In this document: piece by piece, positions 1 through 8,073 of the stretch | Layout: each line of letters opens with the position of its first letter | Position numbering within the stretch: position 1 is the stretch's first letter | Assembly (NCBI GenBank): GCA_963734725.1 | Contig: CAVTIX010000028.1 | Coordinates: 142,208 to 206,207, forward strand | Length of the DNA stretch: 64,000 nucleotides | Origin: DASXKD01 sp963734725 | Lineage (GTDB): Bacteria > Actinomycetota > Actinomycetes > Streptosporangiales > Streptosporangiaceae | Reading direction: 5' to 3' | Notes under the pieces: model-generated | The model's database searches: none | Seen by the model: the letters and a program-made list of their open reading frames with translations, nothing else | Told to the model about the DNA's origin: nothing | Translations under genes and position numbers: made by a program

Positions 1-1860
1 GAAGGTGCACACTGCGGGCGGCGTGCTCGGCGTGGCTGTGCCCGGGCACAGCAACGCGTCCGGGTTCCTGGTGTCCGACCACAGCGGATGGACCCCGGAC
101 ACCGCCGCCACGCCCGTGTAGTCGCCGATGAACTGGCTGTTGCCATTGCCGTCGGGGAACTGCGTCGGCAACGGCATGGACGCGGAGGTGGCCCGGCTCA
201 CCGTGAAGGTGGACAGGTTCGTCGAGGTGGACACGCTGATGTCCATGGCCCCGGTGAACTCAGCCCTCCCGTACTGTCGGTCGTAGTAGGAGGTGGCCAG
301 GGTGCCCGTGGGCGTGATGGCGGCCCACTGGAACCACTGGTCGGTGCGCTTCTGCCGCGCCGCCGTGTTGACGACCGGCAGGAGCCGCGGGTCGACCGTG
401 CTCCCGGTGAACGACGCCCCGGCGTTGTTGGAGACGCTGAGCATGATCTTGTTGTTGCAGGCCCCAGCCATCTTGACGCCGGTGTAGAGCTGGCCGCCGG
501 TCGTCGTGCTGTTCCCGGCGGGCGCGCAGCCGTTGGACTCGTTCGAGTCACGGTTGATGTAGGAACCGATCGTCACTACGACCTGGCGGGGGTTGCGCGG
601 GTTCACCCCTCCGGAGGGGTAGTTGCTCGCCCGGAACACCGAGTTCTGCGTCGTGCCCTTTTCCGGAACGCAGGCCCGGAACGGGTCGGAGTTCTGGAAG
701 GCGAAACAGTCCGGCAGTTCGTAGTAGTTGGCCACCTTGACCGGCGAGCCGAAGCTCTGCCCGCCGTTGGTGGACTTGGTCAGCAGCACCTGGAAGTGGT
801 TGTCGCTGCCGGTGTTGGTCGTGTTGAAGTTGGAGTAGGCGATGTAGAGCGTGCCGTTGGGGGCGGTGAACGGGTCGGCGAACTGGTTATTGTTGCAGGT
901 CCCCTGGGGCGTAGCCGTGCTGCCGGGGTTGCACAGCGAACTCGTGGTGCTCACCAGGACCGGGCTGCTGAAGGTCTGCCCGTAGTCGTCGGAGTGCACC
1001 TCGTAGATGTAGGCGGTGCCGTCCGCGGCGAACAGCGTCCACGCCACGTAGATCCGGTCCCGGAACGGGCTGGTCGGGCTGTTGTCGATCGTCATGTACG
1101 GCTTGTCGTTCAGTATGGCGCCGGTGGTGTCGAACGTCTCGACCGCGGGATGCCCGGTGAAGTTCCAGGACGCCCCGGCGTCGCCGGTGGACCGGAACAC
1201 GTACACGGCGCTGGAGGTGTCGGGGTTGTTGGTCACGCCCCCCGGCCCGCGCATGAACACCTGGCAGGAGTAGTAGGCGTTCCCCCTGCTGTCCCAGGCC
1301 ACCGACGGGTCGCCGCTCGCCTGCCAGTACTGCCGCGCCACACCGCCGAACGCGGTGCCGCGGGTGAACCCGTTGGGCATGGTGCTGTCGGTCCAGCTTG
1401 CCCCGCCGTTGCGGCTGTAGGCGGTGCCGCAGGTGCCGTCACCGCGGCGGTAGTCGTTGAACCCCGCCACGATCTGGCGCGGGTTGAGCGGGTTCTGCGC
1501 GATCGCGGTCTCGTTCTGCGCCTGGGCGCGGCCCTGCAGGTCCGCGTCGGTGACGTTCAGGCAGTTCTGGTTGACCAGGACGTTGGACCCGAGGTTGTGC
1601 GGGCACAGGTTCACGCCGGAGTTGCTCCTCCGGGGGCCTGCCTTTACCGCGGGCGTCTTGGTCGACACGCCGATGCCGGCCTCGAACGAGGCGAACCCCG
1701 ACAGGTGCTCCTTCTGCGATTTGGTCAGTCCGTGCAGCGAGATGCGGTGAACGGCGGCGCTCGCGCGCTGTGTTCGTGATGCGGACGGTGCGATCGCTAG
1801 TGCGACGGCCAGGGCGATGGCGCAAACCCCCGCCAATGCCAGGATCGATCGAGACTTCAC
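1..1860 (-). CDS. Secreted Asp-box (sialidase/BNR-like) protein, C-terminus beyond window
   Basis: An open frame runs from a GTG at 1860 to the left edge (620 codons, no stop). GGGAGGATCAAC stands just before the GTG, which sets the start. The first ~30 residues are a signal peptide (basic KSR, then a hydrophobic Ala/Val/Leu stretch). The body contains at least five Asp-box-like motifs typical of beta-propeller BNR repeats: SRNGGASW, STGDAGASW, SDDYGQTF, STNGGQSF and SNNAGASF. Several segments describe secretion-type Asn/Thr/Ser-rich loops with paired cysteines. This fits an exported six-bladed propeller of the sialidase superfamily. I did not identify the Arg triad, so true sialidase activity is unproven. 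It is the first gene after a hairpin that ends the MFS transcript. Confidence 0.75.
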   Translation of the reverse strand, partial: MKSRSILALAGVCAIALAVALAIAPSASRTQRASAAVHRISLHGLTKSQKEHLSGFASFEAGIGVSTKTPAVKAGPRRSNSGVNLCPHNLGSNVLVNQNCLNVTDADLQGRAQAQNETAIAQNPLNPRQIVAGFNDYRRGDGTCGTAYSRNGGASWTDSTMPNGFTRGTAFGGVARQYWQASGDPSVAWDSRGNAYYSCQVFMRGPGGVTNNPDTSSAVYVFRSTGDAGASWNFTGHPAVETFDTTGAILNDKPYMTIDNSPTSPFRDRIYVAWTLFAADGTAYIYEVHSDDYGQTFSSPVLVSTTSSLCNPGSTATPQGTCNNNQFADPFTAPNGTLYIAYSNFNTTNTGSDNHFQVLLTKSTNGGQSFGSPVKVANYYELPDCFAFQNSDPFRACVPEKGTTQNSVFRASNYPSGGVNPRNPRQVVVTIGSYINRDSNESNGCAPAGNSTTTGGQLYTGVKMAGACNNKIMLSVSNNAGASFTGSTVDPRLLPVVNTAARQKRTDQWFQWAAITPTGTLATSYYDRQYGRAEFTGAMDISVSTSTNLSTFTVSRATSASMPLPTQFPDGNGNSQFIGDYTGVAAVSGVHPLWSDTRNPDALLCPGTATPSTPPAVCTF

Positions 1861-1982
1861 GTGTTGATCCTCCCGTGATCAGCGTCTGTGGTGCTGAGGG
1901 CTCACGGCGGCGGCACACGCGATTGTGACCAGGACCGCCGCCGCGGCATTGCTGGCGGCGCCCCCTTCCCTGTCTCTCCCAT

Positions 1983-2007
1983 GTGCTGGCGCTGTGGCGC
2001 CAGCCAC
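1983..2007 (-). terminator. Hairpin between MFS gene and sialidase-like gene
   Basis: CTGGCGC and GCGCCAG (7 bp perfect) flank a TGTG loop, and the stem extends through GTG/CAC past one bulged base. It lies about 100 bp downstream of the MFS stop in the direction of transcription, with no U-tract, as is common in high-GC actinomycetes. Confidence 0.45.
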
Positions 2008-2104
2008 ATCCGTCCCTTGCGTGCGACCCGCACGCTACGCTTCCAGGCTGTCCGGATCAAGGGCCCCCCGGGCTGGCAGGCGCCGCCGCGCCGGTTGCCG
2101 CCCG

Positions 2105-3370
2105 TCATGCTGGCTCGCCCGCGGGAGAGCCGGGCTGGGCCCGGTAGCGGGTGAAGCCGGGTAGCAGCAGGCAGACCAGGCCGACCGCCCCCACGCAGAG
2201 CAGCCCGCCGGAGGCGATGGAGAACCGCGCGCTGGTGACGCTGGCCACCGCGCCCGCCCGGATCTGCCCGGCCGACGGCCCGACGCTGTAGCTGAGCAGT
2301 TCGAGCCCGGCCATCCGGCCGCGGATTCGGTCGGGGATGGTCTGGTTCCACAGCGTGCCACGGAAGATCCCGCTCACCATGTCGGCGGCCCCGGCCAGCA
2401 CCAGGAAGCCCAGCGCCGCCCAGATGTCGGGCGCCAGGCCGAACCCGGTGATCAGCACCCCCCAGCTCGCGGCCGAGACCGCAATGGCCACGCCGTGCCT
2501 GCGCACCCGGCCCATCCAGCCGCTAACCACGGTGATCGCGAGGGCGCCTGCCGACGGCGCCGCGAACATCAGCCCCGCAGCCCACGGGGCATGCAGGTTG
2601 ACGGCCACGAACGGGAACAGGGCGGCCGGGTAGGAGAGCGTCATCGCAGCGAGGTCGGCCAGATAGGAGCCGAGCAGGTCCTGGCGCTTGCGGGCCAAGC
2701 CGAATCCGGCCGCGATGCTCCGCAGGCCGAGAGCGGCGCCGGTCACTGGCTGGCCCTCGGCGGCGGGCGCGGGCAGCGGCCGCACCAGCCACAGGAAGCC
2801 GAACGATATGACGAAGCTGACCGTATCCAGCCCGTACACGTACTCCGGGCCCGGACCGGCGGCGAGGACGCCGCCCAGGGTTGTCCCGGCGAGGTAGGAC
2901 GCGTTCTGAGACATGGACATCAGCGCCCCGGCCGCCATGAGCTGATCCTTGGTCACCACGCGTGGCATCGACGCCTCGAGTGACGGCCGCTGGAGCGCGG
3001 CCATCGCCATCATCAGCGCCGTGACCACGTACAGCAGCCAGACGGCGGGGTGCGGCGCCAGGGCGTTCAGCATGAGAACTGCCGCGCAGCAGGCGAGGCC
3101 AGCCTCGCACGCGACGCTCAGCCGGCGCCGGTCGAACCGGTCCGCGAGCACCCCGCCGTAGAGGCCGAACACCACCAGCGGCACCAGTTCGACCGCACCG
3201 AGCAGGCCGACCGCGAAGGTGGACCCGGTGAGCTGTCGGGCCTGGACGAGCAGGGCTACTTCGGTGGCATCAGTGCCCAGCGCGGTGACGGTGCGGCTGG
3301 CGTACAGCAGCCGGAAATCGCGTGAGGTCCGCAGCGGAGTCAGGTCGGCCCGGAGCCTCGGCCGGCTCAA
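2105..3370 (-). CDS. MFS transporter (EntS-like/MFS_3 exporter)
   Basis: 421 residues with about 12 hydrophobic segments. The N-terminus (PLRTSRDFRLLYASRTVTALG) and the loop motif GGVLADRFDRRRL between helices 2 and 3 are characteristic of the MFS_3 group that includes enterobactin exporters and macrolide pumps. It would export a small molecule across the cytoplasmic membrane by proton antiport; the substrate cannot be read from the sequence. The start is a TTG without a convincing ribosome binding site, and no better start exists upstream. The C-terminal ~20 residues are Pro/Gly/Ala-rich and probably cytoplasmic. The next gene on the same strand starts 111 bp upstream (a MetE-like enzyme), so co-transcription is possible but not evident. 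Confidence 0.8.
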   Translation of the reverse strand: MSRPRLRADLTPLRTSRDFRLLYASRTVTALGTDATEVALLVQARQLTGSTFAVGLLGAVELVPLVVFGLYGGVLADRFDRRRLSVACEAGLACCAAVLMLNALAPHPAVWLLYVVTALMMAMAALQRPSLEASMPRVVTKDQLMAAGALMSMSQNASYLAGTTLGGVLAAGPGPEYVYGLDTVSFVISFGFLWLVRPLPAPAAEGQPVTGAALGLRSIAAGFGLARKRQDLLGSYLADLAAMTLSYPAALFPFVAVNLHAPWAAGLMFAAPSAGALAITVVSGWMGRVRRHGVAIAVSAASWGVLITGFGLAPDIWAALGFLVLAGAADMVSGIFRGTLWNQTIPDRIRGRMAGLELLSYSVGPSAGQIRAGAVASVTSARFSIASGGLLCVGAVGLVCLLLPGFTRYRAQPGSPAGEPA

Positions 3371-3481
3371 CGCGGCGCGGGCACTGGGCTTGCCGTGGCG
3401 CGGGGCCGTTGTCCAGGCACGACGGCGACGCTATTGCGCTCCCCCGCGGCCCGCAACAGAGTTTCCCTGTTGGCCGGGCGC

Positions 3482-4603
3482 TTACCCCCAGACGTCGTGG
3501 GCGACCTTGACGATCAGTTCGAGCTTGGCCACTTCCTGCTCGTAGCTGAGCACGTTGCCCTCGACCGTGGAGGAGAAGCCGCACTGCGGCGACAGGCACA
3601 ACTGGTCCAGCGACACGAACTTCGACGCCTGGCCGATCCGGCGCTTGAGCGTATCCGGGTCTTCGAGCTCGCCCCGCTTGGTGGTCACCAGGCCGAGCAC
3701 GACCATCTTGCCGGGCGGCACGAAGCGTAGCGGCTCGAAGCCGCCGGAGCGCTCGTCGTCGTACTCGAGGAAGAAACCGTCCACGTTCAGCTCGCCGAAC
3801 AGCGCTTCGGCGACGAAGTCGTACCCGCCCGACGCGGCCCACGAGGACCGGAAGTTGCCCCGGCACAGGTGCGTGGTCACCGCTATGCCCGCGGGCTTGG
3901 CCGCGAGCGCGGCGTTGACCTGGCGGATGTAGCGCAGGTGCAGGTGCTCGGCGTCCTCGCCGCGCCCGGCGATCTCCGCCCGCTGCGCCGGGTCGTTGAG
4001 ATAGGCGAGGCTGGTGTCGTCGAACTGCAGGTAGGTGCAGCCCAGGGCGGCCAGCCGCGCCACCTCGTCGGCGTAGGCCGCGGCAAGGTCGCTCCAGAAC
4101 TCCTCGATGTCCGGGTAGACCGCGGGGTCGATCGCGGCGGGCCCGCCGCGGTAATGGACCATGTTCGGCGAGGGGATCGTCAGCTTGGCCGTTGAGGCGC
4201 CCGCCAGCGACGTGAGGTAGGAGAAATCCTCTTCGAAGATCGTCTTCGCCATGTGGATCTTGCTGCCCACATGCAGCGCGGCCGGGGTGAACTCGATATC
4301 CCCGCCCGGGTTGTGGAACCGCACCGCCAGGTTGCCAGGCGCCTTGCTGACCCCGCCGATCTGGTAGATGAAGTCCATGTGCCAGGAGGCACGGCGGAAC
4401 TCGCCGTCAGTGGCCGACTGCAGGCCGGCGTTTTGCTGCATCGCCACCACGCCGGCGATGGCCTCATCTTCGGCGGCCCGCAACTGCTGTGCGGTGATCA
4501 GGCCGGCCGCGAAGTCGTCGCGGGCCGCGAGCACGCTGGCGGGGCGGAGCAGGCTGCCGACATGGTCGGCGCGGAAGGGCGGGGTGGTTCGCATGGGCAA
4601 CAT
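3482..4603 (-). CDS. Cobalamin-independent methionine synthase family protein (MetE C-terminal-like)
   Basis: 373 residues, the length of stand-alone MetE C-terminal-domain homologues (YxjG/YxjH type, COG0620), not of full MetE (~750). It starts with FRADHVGSLLRP, a hallmark of this family. The zinc-binding pattern is present: a His and Cys in THLCRGN around the middle and a Cys in SPQCGF near the C-terminus. The likely role is methyl transfer to a thiol such as homocysteine from a folate or other methyl donor. GGAGAG sits 7 bases before the ATG at 4603; a second in-frame ATG three codons later is equally usable. A MITE-like element lies between it and the MarR gene. Confidence 0.8.
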   Translation of the reverse strand: MLPMRTTPPFRADHVGSLLRPASVLAARDDFAAGLITAQQLRAAEDEAIAGVVAMQQNAGLQSATDGEFRRASWHMDFIYQIGGVSKAPGNLAVRFHNPGGDIEFTPAALHVGSKIHMAKTIFEEDFSYLTSLAGASTAKLTIPSPNMVHYRGGPAAIDPAVYPDIEEFWSDLAAAYADEVARLAALGCTYLQFDDTSLAYLNDPAQRAEIAGRGEDAEHLHLRYIRQVNAALAAKPAGIAVTTHLCRGNFRSSWAASGGYDFVAEALFGELNVDGFFLEYDDERSGGFEPLRFVPPGKMVVLGLVTTKRGELEDPDTLKRRIGQASKFVSLDQLCLSPQCGFSSTVEGNVLSYEQEVAKLELIVKVAHDVWG

Positions 4604-4653
4604 CGTTGCGCTCTCCGCACGCGACGGTCAATCCGCGCGGGTATCGCCCGCTC

Positions 4654-4834
4654 AGGGCGTGTCCCGTAGATCTACGCCGTCGCGAGCGGCCGCATGGAGG
4701 GGGACGGGGAGGCGGGCAGGGGATCGCAAGGCGGAGGAGGCGCCCATAGCGGAGCTATGGGCGACGACGACAACGCCGCGAGCCGCCCGTCTGGCGGACG
4801 CGCAGCAGGCTGAATGATCTATGGGACATGCCCT
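4654..4834. mobile_element. MITE-like element with 19-bp terminal inverted repeats
   Basis: The 19 bases at 4654-4672 (AGGGCGTGTCCCGTAGATC) match the reverse complement of 4816-4834 at 17 of 19 positions. The 181 bp between contain no plausible gene but have an internal perfect palindrome. These are the marks of a non-autonomous inverted-repeat element mobilised by a transposase encoded elsewhere. I could not find a clear target-site duplication. The right repeat overlaps the stop codon of the MarR gene, so the insertion may have supplied that protein's last codons. Confidence 0.6.
4742..4762. terminator. Perfect 9-bp hairpin inside the MITE-like element
   Basis: GCCCATAGC and GCTATGGGC are exact inverse complements separated by GGA. 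The stem lies between the ends of the MarR transcript and the start of the methyltransferase gene and could act as a terminator in either direction. Confidence 0.45.
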
Positions 4835-5333
4835 AGTCCGGGGCCGCGGGCCGTGGCCCGTGGCGCGGGGGCGCACCGGGCAGGGCCCGCCCGGCTAGGC
4901 CCTGGTCGCGGGCGAGGTGCTGGAGCAGCGCGGTGAGCTGGTCCCGCTCCGCGACGCTCAGGCCGGAGGTGATGGCGGCCTCGTGCGCCCGGGTGACATC
5001 TCTGACCCGTACCAGCATCGCGGTGCCCGCTTCGGTCAGGCAAAGGGCGTGCGAGCGCCGGTCGGCCGGGTTGCGCCTGCGTTCGACCAGCCCGAGCTTT
5101 TCCAGCTCGTCGGTGAGGAACACCATCCGGGTGGGGTTCACCCCCAGCAGCTCGGCGATCGCCTGCTGCGACCTGCCGTCGTTCTCGGCCAGGCGGACCA
5201 GCATCCCGGCGTGGCGCTGCTCAATGCCGAGCGGCTCAAGCCGCTCCCCGAACACCCGGGCCAGGTGGAACCCCAGCTGCACCAGCAGGAATGCGATGCC
5301 GCTCTCCGGCTGTGCGAGATCCGGGGTCTCCAT
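4833..5333 (-). CDS. MarR-family transcriptional regulator
   Basis: About 166 residues with the MarR winged-helix layout: helices around FLLVQLGFHLARVFGE, the recognition region AIAELLGVNPTRMVFLTDELEKLGLVERR, and the wing motif NPADRRSHALCLTEAG (the family's DxRxxxxxLT). It most likely binds as a dimer and represses itself and the divergent membrane protein gene; a 14-bp palindrome lies between the two starts. The ATG at 5333 is preferred; a TTG two codons upstream is possible. The C-terminal tail is Pro/Arg-rich and ends at the boundary of the MITE-like element, with two bases of its TAG inside the terminal repeat, so the native end may have been altered. Confidence 0.85.
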   Translation of the reverse strand: METPDLAQPESGIAFLLVQLGFHLARVFGERLEPLGIEQRHAGMLVRLAENDGRSQQAIAELLGVNPTRMVFLTDELEKLGLVERRRNPADRRSHALCLTEAGTAMLVRVRDVTRAHEAAITSGLSVAERDQLTALLQHLARDQGLAGRALPGAPPRHGPRPAAPD

Positions 5334-5381
5334 CGGCAAATACTATCACCAGCAATATATTTGCGCCCGCAGATCATTACG

Positions 5382-5395
5382 CGATAGAACTATCG
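5382..5395. promoter_or_regulatory. Candidate MarR operator
   Basis: CGATAG-AA-CTATCG is a perfect inverted repeat in the AT-rich gap between the divergent marR-type gene and the membrane protein gene. A second AT-rich imperfect palindrome (GCAATATATTTGC) lies at 5352-5364, nearer the regulator's start. Confidence 0.5.
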
Positions 5396-5433
5396 ATGAC
5401 GGTAAACTAGTTCTCGCATCGGAGGTGACGACG

Positions 5434-5949
5434 ATGCTCGACACGGGTTCCACTGAAGTGCGCGGCGGCGCCAGGGCCGCCCACCTGGACGTAGCGCGCC
5501 GGACGGCCCTGGGCATGGGGATTGCCGTGGTTGTCCAGTACGCGCTGGGCATATGGGTGAATCTGTATGTCACGGTGCCAGCGCGCGATCAGGGCGGCGG
5601 CTTCCTGGCCGCGATCGGCCGGGCCCTGGCGAACGGCCCGGTGGCGCTCGGCATCCACGCCGGGCTGGGCCTGCTGCTCATCCTCGGGTCCATCAGCCTG
5701 GTCGTCAGGTCGGTGCTATCGCGCAACCGCGCCCTGATCGTGCTGTCGGCGGTGTTCCTCCTGGCGTTGCTCGGCGCCGCTTCCTCGGGCGCGTCGTTTG
5801 TGGACTCCGGCCGCGACAGCGCATCGGCGTCGATGGCCATGCTGACCGGGGTGGCGCTGATCTGCTCGCTGCTCTCCCTCTACGTGCTGGGCAGCGCTCA
5901 CGGCGCCGCCCAGCACGAAGGACAGGTCACTCCGGTTAGCCCCCGATGA
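5434..5949 (+). CDS. Four-helix membrane protein under probable MarR control
   Basis: 171 residues starting at an ATG preceded by GGAGGTGACGACG. Four hydrophobic segments can be seen (around VVVQYALGIWVNLYV, LGIHAGLGLLLILGSISLVV, LIVLSAVFLLALLGAASSG and MLTGVALICSLLSLYVLG), giving a small integral membrane protein. The family is not recognised. The architecture is reminiscent of small cytochrome-b561-like or DoxX-like proteins but no heme ligand pattern is convincing. It is divergent from the MarR gene and shares its operator region, so it is probably the regulator's target. Its last 14 bp overlap the end of the convergent GH53 gene. Confidence 0.75.
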   Translation: MLDTGSTEVRGGARAAHLDVARRTALGMGIAVVVQYALGIWVNLYVTVPARDQGGGFLAAIGRALANGPVALGIHAGLGLLLILGSISLVVRSVLSRNRALIVLSAVFLLALLGAASSGASFVDSGRDSASASMAMLTGVALICSLLSLYVLGSAHGAAQHEGQVTPVSPR

Positions 5950-7708
5950 TGCAAGGGGTGTTCCACGGGTCGTAGCTCGCGCAGACGCTCGTCGGGTTGC
6001 CGAAGATCCCGATGGACGGCAGCGCGGCGCCCTGGAAGTCGAACAGGGTGAGGTTGGTGTTGGGCGACCCCACGCCGGCCCCGGGTTCCCAGCCCACGCC
6101 GGGGATCCAGTCCGGCGCCCAGTAGAACAGCCCCATGCCGAGCCCGTTGGGCACCTGCGCGAGAATCGACAGCTCGTCGTTGACGAAGGAGAGCTGGCCG
6201 CCCGGGGTCGCCGGGTACCCGGCGGAGATCTGGCTGGGCTGCCAGACGAAGTTGCCGGTGCTGTCGCCGGGCTGTTCGTTGCCGTTGGCGAGCGTCCAGG
6301 CGTACTGCGTCTCCGCGATGATGATCGGTTTGCCGAACTGGGTCGCCAGCGCGTCCACGTTCGCCTTCATCTGCGAGATCGTGCCGTGGAAGAACGGGTA
6401 GTAGGACAGGCCGATCACGTCGAACGGGACGCCCCGGGAGATCAGGTTCTGATAGAAGGCCTGGCTCGTCTGGTTGTTGCCGCCCTGGTCGTAATGCATC
6501 ATGATCAGCAGTTTGTGCCCGGGCGGGTTGCCCGCCCGGGCCCCGGCGACGCCGGCCTTGAGCAGGGTGGCCAGGTTGTCCCAGCCGGTGCCCGCGCTCG
6601 GGTCGACCTGGCCGACCGGCCACAGGATCCCGTTCCGGATCTCGTTGCCTATGGACACCAGGTCGACCGGCGTGTTCTGCTGCGCGAAGGCCGAGATCAC
6701 CTGCTGGGTGTAGGACTGCACGGTCGCCGCGAGCTGGTTGAGGTCCTGGTCCTGCCACGCGGCGGGGATGTCCTGGTGCTGCGGGTCCGCCCAGAAGTCG
6801 GAGTACATGATGTCCAGGTAGATCCGCATCCCGGCCTGGTGCACCTGCCGGGCCAGGGCCAGGTCGCTGGCCAGGTTGCTGTAACCGGGCGGCGGGTTCA
6901 CCCACAGCCGCATTCGCACGTAGTTGGCGCCGTTGTCGCGCATGATCGTGACCGGCGTGCCGGGGCGGCCGCGGTCGGTGAACCGGGCGCCGGCCGCCAG
7001 TTCCTGCGGGGTGAAGGAGAGGTCCGCGCCCAGCGCCATCCGCGCCGCCGCCGGGTCCGGCCCGAACAGCCGGAACTCGCCGATGCACACCGGCGCCCCG
7101 GTCCCGCTCTTGACGTTGATCTGGGCATAACGCGCCGTCGTGTGCGACGGGACGCCGATGTACATCGGGCTGCCCGCGTCGAGTGCGAGGTTCTGCGCCG
7201 TCGGCACCGTGGTCCACTGCCCCGAGCTTGACGCCAGCTGGATGGTGGCATCGGCGGACGGGGCGCCCGCGTCCAGGGTGATGCCGATTCCGTTCAGGGC
7301 ACGGGCCTGGCCCAGGTCGATGGTGAGGGTGCCTTCCCACGCGTTCGGGCACCAGTCGGTGCCCGCGTCGCCGTCGATGGCGTTCGACGCCGGGTCCCCG
7401 GACTGAGATGAGTCCGCGCTCGCCTGGCCGGACAGCGCCCAGTCGATGCCCGGGCCCTGCTGGCTTCCGTTGCTGTTGGCCGGGGCGGCCAGGGCGGGTG
7501 CGGCGGCCGAGTGGGCCGGGAACGGGGCGGTGCCGGCGAGGCCGCCCGCGGGCCCGGCTATCGCCGCGCCCGAACCGGCGACCACGATCAGGGCCACCGG
7601 GGCGGCCGCCATGGCCGCTGCCCGCATCAGCTTGCGACGGCGCCCGCCCCACGTCATCGAAAGACTGGGAGGCACCCGCAAGAACACGTGACGTGTCAGG
7701 TTCGGCAT
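5936..7708 (-). CDS. Secreted GH53 endo-beta-1,4-galactanase with N-terminal discoidin-like domain
   Basis: 590 residues. Residues ~1-52 are a long signal peptide with a basic RRRK start and an Ala/Val-rich core. Residues ~85-217 resemble an F5/8-type C (discoidin, CBM32-like) carbohydrate-binding domain. Residues ~225-590 are the GH53 (beta/alpha)8 barrel, starting GADLSFTPQE. Catalytic acids are visible: Glu356 in SIGNEIRNG (acid/base) and Glu466 in IIIAETQYAW (nucleophile). It should cut beta-1,4-galactan side chains of plant pectin or arabinogalactan outside the cell. CGGAGG six bases before the ATG confirms the start. It stands alone, with no sugar transporter next to it. Confidence 0.9.
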   Translation of the reverse strand: MPNLTRHVFLRVPPSLSMTWGGRRRKLMRAAAMAAAPVALIVVAGSGAAIAGPAGGLAGTAPFPAHSAAAPALAAPANSNGSQQGPGIDWALSGQASADSSQSGDPASNAIDGDAGTDWCPNAWEGTLTIDLGQARALNGIGITLDAGAPSADATIQLASSSGQWTTVPTAQNLALDAGSPMYIGVPSHTTARYAQINVKSGTGAPVCIGEFRLFGPDPAAARMALGADLSFTPQELAAGARFTDRGRPGTPVTIMRDNGANYVRMRLWVNPPPGYSNLASDLALARQVHQAGMRIYLDIMYSDFWADPQHQDIPAAWQDQDLNQLAATVQSYTQQVISAFAQQNTPVDLVSIGNEIRNGILWPVGQVDPSAGTGWDNLATLLKAGVAGARAGNPPGHKLLIMMHYDQGGNNQTSQAFYQNLISRGVPFDVIGLSYYPFFHGTISQMKANVDALATQFGKPIIIAETQYAWTLANGNEQPGDSTGNFVWQPSQISAGYPATPGGQLSFVNDELSILAQVPNGLGMGLFYWAPDWIPGVGWEPGAGVGSPNTNLTLFDFQGAALPSIGIFGNPTSVCASYDPWNTPCIIGG

Positions 7709-7881
7709 CGAAAACCTCCGTTATCTAACAAAACCCAAACCTGCGCGCACAATAACTCCCAGGGATGCGGTCGGCAATGGGCTCGGGCGCACGTTTCGGC
7801 TCAGCGGGATAAGTTGGGCCCAGCCACGGAATAAGCGCGGAGGTCAGCCATGAGGCGCCCGATGACAGCCTCGGGCAGTTT

Positions 7882-8069
7882 CACGCCGCAGCCGCCGGGC
7901 CGAACGCCGCATCGTTCCGCGCTGCGGCTCCCGGCGGCGAGACTCTGCTGCCCCGGGGGCCACCCCCAGACCCCCGTGCCTCCCGCACCATTTGATTGCG
8001 CGCCTCCGGCACGACCATGCGCGCTGCAACCTGGCGCGCCTCCGGCACGACGTCCCGCGAGGGAGGCAA
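7882..8069 (-). repeat. Dispersed intergenic repeat, copy A (upstream of ccdA)
   Basis: Copy A of a four-member family (others start at 17518, 45983 and 57786). On plus it begins CACGCCGCAGCCGCCGGG, which pairs with CTGCGGC and CCCGGCGGC about 30-45 bases later, and ends with two copies of GCGCGCCTCCGGCACGAC followed by GTCCCGCGAGGGAGGCAA. That last GGGAGG is the ribosome binding site of the ccdA-type gene at 8074. A short frame with its own ribosome binding site (ATG at 7850) runs into the repeat; I regard it as the remnant of whatever lay upstream. The rest of the 7709-7881 gap is lower in GC and holds no gene I can support. Confidence 0.85.
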
Positions 8070-8073
8070 TCAG

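Noticed and set aside
88..1779. Long plus-strand frame (563 codons) opposite the sialidase-like gene
   Set aside because: Composition is Val/Gly/Arg/His-rich without motifs; the minus-strand frame has a signal peptide, ribosome binding site and Asp boxes.
7996..8073. Upstream extension of the ccdA-type gene
   Set aside because: The extra residues are encoded by dispersed repeat A, and a GGGAGG ribosome binding site precedes the ATG at 8074.
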